DNA of 9,740 nucleotides from Pseudomonadota bacterium (lineage in GTDB: Bacteria > Pseudomonadota > Gammaproteobacteria > Xanthomonadales > Xanthomonadaceae). Location of the stretch: NCBI GenBank assembly GCA_023388715.1, contig JAEWFT010000053.1, positions 1-9,740 on the forward strand, in the 5' to 3' direction. Positions 6,150 to 9,740 of the stretch are shown piece by piece; the first letter of the stretch is position 1; each line of letters starts with the position of its first letter. A model generated the notes under the pieces. That model did no database searches. It was not told where the DNA came from and worked only from the letters and a program-made list of their open reading frames with translations. The position numbers were made by a program, and so were the translations under genes.

Positions 6150-6169
6150 GCGTTCCATTCATGGAACGC
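6150..6169. promoter_or_regulatory. Perfect palindromic site upstream of the rpoH -35
   Basis: GCGTTCCAT and ATGGAACGC are exact 9-base inverted arms around a 2-base centre. The site ends two bases upstream of the sigma-E-like -35 element, where activators commonly bind. A 2-base loop and no following T-run argue against a terminator for ung. I do not recognise the cognate regulator. Confidence 0.55.
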
Positions 6170-6190
6170 ACGCGGGTCACGGCATGGAAG

Positions 6191-6214
6191 CACGCCGGGC
6201 GTTCAGCCGGCGTG
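6191..6214 (-). terminator. Possible terminator hairpin after ung
   Basis: CACGCCGG and CCGGCGTG form an 8-bp GC-rich stem with an 8-base loop, seven bases past the ung stop. No T-run follows on the minus strand (CTTCCATGCC), so intrinsic termination is uncertain; it may protect the 3' end or act with Rho. Confidence 0.4.
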
Positions 6215-6221
6215 GGGACGG

Positions 6222-6926
6222 CTAGCAAGCCAGCGCGCTGGCCGGCGGTAGCCGCCAGTCCACCGGCGGCGTCCCGCGCCGGGCCAGGTACTGGTTGGCC
6301 GCGGAAAAGTGCCCACAGCCGAGGAAGCCGCGGTGGGCAGACAGCGGCGAGGGATGGGGCGCACGCAGCACCCGATGGCGGGCGCTGTCGAGCAGCTTGC
6401 CCTTGGCCTGGGCGTAGCTGCCCCAGAGCAGGAACACCAGGGCCTCGCGCTCGCGGTTGAGCACGTCGACCACGTGGTCGGTGAAGCCCTCCCAGCCCTT
6501 GCCCTGGTGCGAACCGGGCTTGCCCGCCTCGACCGTCAGCACGCTGTTGAGCAGCAGCACGCCCTGGCGCGCCCACGGTAGCAGGCAGCCGTGGTCGGGG
6601 CGCACGAAGCCGGTGTCGCGCGCCAGTTCCTTGTAGATGTTGTCCAGCGAGGGCGGCACCGGAATCCCGGGCGGCACCGAGAAGCACAGGCCGTGCGCCT
6701 GGCCGTGCCCGTGGTAGGGATCCTGGCCGAGGATGACCACTTTGACCGCGTCGAACGGGGTGGCGTCGAAGGCGGCGAAGATGTCCGCGCCGGCGGGGTA
6801 GATCGTCGCGCCGGCGGCCCTGCGCTGGCGCAGGAAGACGGACAGCTGCCGCATGTCCTCGCGCGCGAACCAGCCGCCGACGCGGGACTTCCAAGAGGTT
6901 TCGAGACGGAGGCTTTGCTCTGGCAT
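6222..6926 (-). CDS. ung: Uracil-DNA glycosylase, family 1
   Basis: This 234-residue protein is the normal size for Ung. It removes uracil from DNA as the first step of base-excision repair. The active-site motifs are complete: GQDPYHGHGQAHGL at 67-80 with the catalytic Asp at 69, the uracil-stacking Phe at 82 in LCFSV, LLNSVLTV around 125-132 with Asn 127, and HPSPLSAHRG at 191-200 with the catalytic His at 191. The start chosen is the ATG at 6926, which gives MPEQSLRLETSWK, a normal family N-terminus; GGAA lies 11-14 bases upstream. An in-frame TTG at 6968 would add 14 residues encoded by one arm of the 25-bp inverted repeat. A GATACT element on the minus strand sits seven bases before that TTG, so it may be the ung promoter. 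It lies between the response regulator and rpoH on the same strand. Confidence 0.97.
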   Translation of the reverse strand: MPEQSLRLETSWKSRVGGWFAREDMRQLSVFLRQRRAAGATIYPAGADIFAAFDATPFDAVKVVILGQDPYHGHGQAHGLCFSVPPGIPVPPSLDNIYKELARDTGFVRPDHGCLLPWARQGVLLLNSVLTVEAGKPGSHQGKGWEGFTDHVVDVLNREREALVFLLWGSYAQAKGKLLDSARHRVLRAPHPSPLSAHRGFLGCGHFSAANQYLARRGTPPVDWRLPPASALAC

Positions 6927-6943
6927 CAACGCGTGGATTCCGG

Positions 6944-7016
6944 GACGGGTGCGCGCGAAGCCGATCAACCAAGCGAGTATCGGGGAGCGACTTGATCGGC
7001 TTCGTGCGCGCCCGTC
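6944..7016. repeat. 25-bp inverted repeat between ung and the response regulator
   Basis: The arms 6944-6968 and 6992-7016 match as reverse complements at 23 of 25 positions, with a 23-base spacer. Both arms share the core GAAGCCGATCAA / TTGATCGGCTTC. The right arm overlaps the first two bases of the response-regulator stop codon, and the left arm lies just upstream of the ung start. The two mismatches are T6950/G7010 and G6955/T7005, which are G-U wobbles in plus-strand RNA and A-C mismatches in minus-strand RNA. No T-run follows on either strand. It could be an operon-end hairpin, a small repeat element, or part of a plus-strand transcript. Confidence 0.75.
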
Positions 7017-7866
7017 AACGAGTGACCACTCCCGGCTCGGGCAGCTTGCCCAGCCGCAGCTGGAACAGCACCTTGGTCACCAGCAGGCGCTCCTCGATCG
7101 GCTTGAGCACCAGGTCGTTGGCGCCCTCGCGCAGCAGCGTGGCCTGGTTGTCGCGGTTGTCGTCACCGGTCATCACCAGCACCGGCAGCCGGCGCTTGCC
7201 GTAGCCGAACGCCCCGCGCACCTGGTTGAGCAGCTCGCGCCCGCTGAGCGCGCCCTTGAGGTACACGTCGGTGAGCAGCAGGTCGCAGCCGACGTCGCCA
7301 TCCTCGCGGCCTAGGAACCGGTGCAGGTGCTCGAGCCCCTCCTCCGCGCTGATCACGTGCAGCACCTGCAGGCCCTGGCGCTCCAGCATGCGGCGGGTCG
7401 CGACCGCCACCACGCGGCTGTCCTCGACGTACAGCACGCGGGCGCCCTCGATCGGCGCCGGCTGCACGTAGCCACGGATGAAGGCGGCTAGCGCGGCCGG
7501 CCCCAGCGACTTGTCGAAGTAGTCGGTGACGTCTTCGGTGAAGGCGCGCAGCTCCAGCGTCTCCTGCGCGCTGCCGGACACCACGATCACCGGCACGTAG
7601 GCCTGCCCTGCTGCCTGCCGCACGCTGCGCGCCAGCGCCAGGCCGTCGCCGTCGGGGAGGACCAGCGCGGTGGTGACTAGGTCGACCGGGCCGTCGGCGA
7701 GGATCGCGCGCGCCTCGGCGATGCCGGCGCAGGCGATGACCTGCGCCCCGGGAAGTTCGCGCAGCAGGGTGTCGCCGATCAGCTTGCGCACCAGCTTGCT
7801 GCCATCGACCACCATCACCCGCGGCGCGTCGCTGACCACGTGGCGGACGTCGGGACCTGCGCCCAC
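7015..7866 (-). CDS. Double-receiver response regulator
   Basis: The 283-residue protein consists of two receiver (REC) domains in tandem with no DNA-binding or enzymatic output domain. REC1 (about 16-135) is degenerate: the acidic pair is D21-G22, the phosphoacceptor position four residues before the LPDGDG proline is Ala 67, while Ser 97 and Lys 119 remain. REC2 (about 142-275) looks functional: E148/D149, phosphoacceptor D200, T233 and K255. It probably works by protein-protein contacts, with REC2 phosphorylated by an unlinked kinase. The GTG at 7866 starts one base after the ftsX stop, which suggests translational coupling; a GTG at 7839 is a possible alternative that would leave REC1 whole. 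No histidine kinase is encoded nearby. A link to cell division is suggested by position only. Confidence 0.88.
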   Translation of the reverse strand: MGAGPDVRHVVSDAPRVMVVDGSKLVRKLIGDTLLRELPGAQVIACAGIAEARAILADGPVDLVTTALVLPDGDGLALARSVRQAAGQAYVPVIVVSGSAQETLELRAFTEDVTDYFDKSLGPAALAAFIRGYVQPAPIEGARVLYVEDSRVVAVATRRMLERQGLQVLHVISAEEGLEHLHRFLGREDGDVGCDLLLTDVYLKGALSGRELLNQVRGAFGYGKRRLPVLVMTGDDNRDNQATLLREGANDLVLKPIEERLLVTKVLFQLRLGKLPEPGVVTR

Positions 7867-7867
7867 C

Positions 7868-8830
7868 TCAGCGCGCCACCGGACGCGTCTGCCGCAGGTA
7901 ATGGCCGGCCACCAGCGCGGCGCCGGCCCACCCGAGCAAGCCCGCGCCGACCAGCACCGCCAGCGCGTGCAGCGGCGGCAGCCCCTGCAGCGCGAAACTG
8001 CTGCCGTAGCGTTCGGCCAGCGCCGCCAGCGGCGCGCGCAGCGCGATCCAGCAAAGGGTCAGCGCGCCCAGCGCGAGTGCGCCCGCGCCCAGCCCGTACC
8101 ACGCGCCCAGGTACAGGAACGGCCGGCGCACGAAGCCATCGCTGGCACCCAGCAGTTGCAGCACGCCGATTTCCTCGCGCCGCGACTGAATGTCCAGGCG
8201 CACGGTGTTGCCGACCACCAGCAGCGCGCCAAGTCCCAGCAGCACGCCCAGCACCTGCACCAGGCGCGCGCCGAAACCCAGCCACGCGTCCAGCCGCGCG
8301 CGCCACGCGTCGTCGTGCTGCACGCGCTCGGCGTCCGGTAGCGCGCGCAGCGCCGCGGCGAGCGCGCGTTCGTCGCCGCGCGGCGTGACCCGCAACACGC
8401 TCGGCAGCGCCGCCTGCGACGCCTCCTCGCCCAGCACCGCGATCGCCGCCGCCATGTCCGGCCGTGTCTTCAATGTCTCCAGCGCCTGCGCCGGCGCCAC
8501 CACCGCCACCGCGGCGACGTCTTTGCGCGCGCGCAGTTCGCCGGCGAGCGCGGTGACCCGCGCGCTGTCGAGTCCCGGCGCCAGGAACACCGCCACGTCG
8601 CGCGAGGCCTGCACCTCGCCACCCAGTCGCGCCGCGTTCTGCAGCACCACCCACAGGCCCAGCGGCAATGCCAGCGCGAGCGCCATCACGCCGACCGTCA
8701 GCAGCGTCGCCCACGGCTTGCGCAGCAGACGGCCCAAGCTAGCGACGATGCTGTAGCCATGGTGGTCCAGCCACGCGCCGAAGCGGCTGGACTGGACCTT
8801 GGCCACGCGTCCGTTGCCGCGCTCACGCAT
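7868..8830 (-). CDS. ftsX: Cell division protein FtsX
   Basis: This 320-residue inner-membrane protein is the permease-like half of the FtsEX complex, which localises to the septum, interacts with divisome proteins and controls periplasmic murein hydrolysis through EnvC-type activators. The layout fits: a cytoplasmic N-terminus of about 40 residues, TM1 at about 41-63, a large periplasmic loop (about 64-185) that binds the activator, then TM2 (187-208), TM3 (239-262) and TM4 (288-309). The cytoplasmic QSRREEIGVLQLLGAS segment at 215-230 is the conserved coupling region. The ATG at 8830 overlaps the end of ftsE by eight bases (ATGCGTGA). The response regulator follows after one base. Confidence 0.95.
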   Translation of the reverse strand: MRERGNGRVAKVQSSRFGAWLDHHGYSIVASLGRLLRKPWATLLTVGVMALALALPLGLWVVLQNAARLGGEVQASRDVAVFLAPGLDSARVTALAGELRARKDVAAVAVVAPAQALETLKTRPDMAAAIAVLGEEASQAALPSVLRVTPRGDERALAAALRALPDAERVQHDDAWRARLDAWLGFGARLVQVLGVLLGLGALLVVGNTVRLDIQSRREEIGVLQLLGASDGFVRRPFLYLGAWYGLGAGALALGALTLCWIALRAPLAALAERYGSSFALQGLPPLHALAVLVGAGLLGWAGAALVAGHYLRQTRPVAR

Positions 8831-9512
8831 CGACCAGGTCCTCGGGCGCGATGTCGTCCAGCAGCCGGCCGTGGTCCAGCACCAGCACGCGCTTGCGCAT
8901 GCGCCGGACCAGGTCCAGGTCGTGGCTGGCGACCAGCACGCTGGTGCCCTTTTCCGGCAGCGAGGCGAACAGCGCCATGATTTCCGCCGACAACGTGGGA
9001 TCGAGGTTGCCGGTCGGCTCGTCGGCGATCAGCAGCGCCGGCTCGGCGACGATCGCGCGGGCGATGCCCACGCGCTGCTGCTCGCCCGCCGACAGCTGGC
9101 CCGGCAGCGCGCGCTCGCGGGCGGCGAGCCCCACCTTGTCCAGGATCGAACGCACCCGCTTGCCGATCTCGGCGCGGCGGATCCCGCGCAGCACCAGCGG
9201 CAGGCCGACGTTCTCGGCGACGCTGCGGTCGGTCAGCAGCTGGTGGTTCTGGTAGACCACGCCCACCTCGCGGCGATGGCGGGCGATGCCGCCGCCGCGC
9301 ACCTTGGCCAGGTTGCGCTCGCCGAACACCACCGCGCCGCTGCTCGGCCGCTCGGCGAGCTGGATCAGCTTGAGCAGGGTGCTCTTGCCGGCGCCCGAAT
9401 GCCCGGTGACGAACAGCATCTCGCCGGCATCGACCGCAAAGCTCACCTCGGACAGCGCCACGTGCCCGCCGGGGTAGGACTTGCTGACATTGTCGAAGCG
9501 CAGGACCGTCAT
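8823..9512 (-). CDS. ftsE: Cell division ATP-binding protein FtsE
   Basis: This 229-residue ABC ATPase pairs with FtsX on the cytoplasmic face of the membrane and drives activation of cell-wall hydrolysis at the septum. Walker A is GHSGAGKST at 37-45, the Q-loop is VYQNHQLL with Gln 88, the signature is LSAGEQQR at 140-147, Walker B is LLIADEP at 160-166, and the switch His is 197 in ASHDLD. The N-terminus (MTVLRFDNVSKSYPGG) is typical for FtsE, supporting the ATG at 9512. It overlaps ftsX by eight bases. The 68-base gap upstream separates it from the RhlB-like gene on the same strand; a GATACT -10-like sequence lies about 30 bases upstream, without a clear -35. FtsY, which precedes ftsE in enterics, is not here. 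Confidence 0.97.
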   Translation of the reverse strand: MTVLRFDNVSKSYPGGHVALSEVSFAVDAGEMLFVTGHSGAGKSTLLKLIQLAERPSSGAVVFGERNLAKVRGGGIARHRREVGVVYQNHQLLTDRSVAENVGLPLVLRGIRRAEIGKRVRSILDKVGLAARERALPGQLSAGEQQRVGIARAIVAEPALLIADEPTGNLDPTLSAEIMALFASLPEKGTSVLVASHDLDLVRRMRKRVLVLDHGRLLDDIAPEDLVDA

Positions 9513-9580
9513 CGCGGGGCGTCGGGCGGGCAGTCGCCAGTATCGCCCGAGCCGCCGCGGCCGGCCAGCGCGGCGCGCCT

Positions 9581-9740
9581 TTAGTGCTGCTTGCTGGGCG
9601 AGCGCGTCACCAGCGAACGCAGGCCGCGCCCGATCCGCCCGAGCAGCGACGGCGCCTCGGCGGCCTTCGGCGCGACCGACGCAACGGTCTCCGCGGCCTT
9701 CGCCGCCGGCTTGCGCGGCGGCGGTGCGCCCGCGCTGGCC
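9581..9740 (-). CDS. rhlB: C-terminal end of an RhlB-type DEAD-box RNA helicase (partial)
   Basis: Only the last 53 codons and the TAA stop are in the window; the 5' part lies beyond the right edge. The visible part is an Ala/Lys/Pro-rich low-complexity stretch (PPPRKPAAKAAETVASVAPK) that ends in PSLLGRIGRGLRSLV, then TRSPSKQH. I recall xanthomonad RhlB proteins ending in a very similar amphipathic basic helix after a long disordered tail. RhlB unwinds RNA for the degradosome. The call rests on this tail alone, as no helicase motif is visible. It lies 68 bases upstream of ftsE on the same strand, so co-transcription is possible; no convincing terminator lies between them. Confidence 0.6.
   Translation of the reverse strand, partial: ASAGAPPPRKPAAKAAETVASVAPKAAEAPSLLGRIGRGLRSLVTRSPSKQH

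Noticed and set aside
5195..6460. Open reading frame of 421 codons on the plus strand opposite rpoH and the end of ung
   Set aside because: It runs across two well-identified minus-strand genes and the rpoH promoter, and has biased low-complexity composition with no family resemblance.
6944..7016. Inverted repeat as the ends of a transposable element
   Set aside because: The 23-base interior is too short to code for anything and no target-site duplication is visible in the flanks, so a mobile-element call is not supported.
7815..8714. Long minus-strand frame inside ftsX in another frame
   Set aside because: Gly/Ala/Arg-rich low-complexity product fully covered by the confident FtsX frame.
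9530..9580. Possible terminator between the RhlB-like gene and ftsE
   Set aside because: GC-rich short complementary stretches exist (GCCGCG / CGCGGC), but the stem is short and no T-run follows; such pairs are common at this GC content.

Overview
The window is very GC-rich DNA from a gammaproteobacterium. Gene content and protein detail point to the Xanthomonadaceae/Lysobacteraceae (Xanthomonas, Lysobacter, Luteimonas and relatives). The best single clue is the C-terminal tail at the right edge, which ends in a PSLLGRIGRGLRSLV-type motif that I recall from the tail of xanthomonad RhlB. The genus cannot be fixed from the sequence alone.

Layout. (1) Positions 1-1016, minus strand: the N-terminal 338 codons of an unusual membrane protein, with a sigma-region-4-like segment, one transmembrane helix and the start of a possible DUF3106-like part, cut by the left edge. 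(2) Positions 1017-1473: a 457-base divergent intergenic region, locally much richer in A+T, with two perfect DnaA boxes in inverted orientation, a short palindrome and a direct repeat. (3) Plus strand: priA (replication restart helicase), then a UPF0126/TRIC-type membrane protein that probably has its own promoter. (4) Minus strand, converging on it with overlapping stop codons: an NYN-domain protein with a C-terminal OST-HTH/LOTUS-like domain. (5) Minus strand: rpoH (heat-shock sigma factor), preceded by a dense regulatory region with a sigma-E-like promoter and two perfect inverted repeats. (6) Minus strand: ung (uracil-DNA glycosylase). (7) Minus strand: a double-receiver response regulator, ftsX and ftsE, tightly packed and probably one operon, with the end of rhlB upstream.

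The ftsE-ftsX-rpoH order known from enteric bacteria is partly kept. A two-receiver regulator and ung sit between ftsX and rpoH, and the gene upstream of ftsE is rhlB rather than ftsY. FtsEX links divisome assembly to cell-wall hydrolysis. The regulator is coupled to ftsX with one base between stop and start. Its first receiver lacks the phosphoacceptor aspartate and its second looks intact.

The items most worth a second look are the inverted DnaA-box pair upstream of priA, the regulatory architecture of rpoH, a 25-bp near-perfect inverted repeat between ung and the response regulator that pairs fully only in plus-strand RNA, the sigma-like/transmembrane fusion at the left edge, and the ftsX-coupled double-receiver protein. 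I found no CRISPR array, tRNA, rRNA, insertion sequence or obvious defence island.
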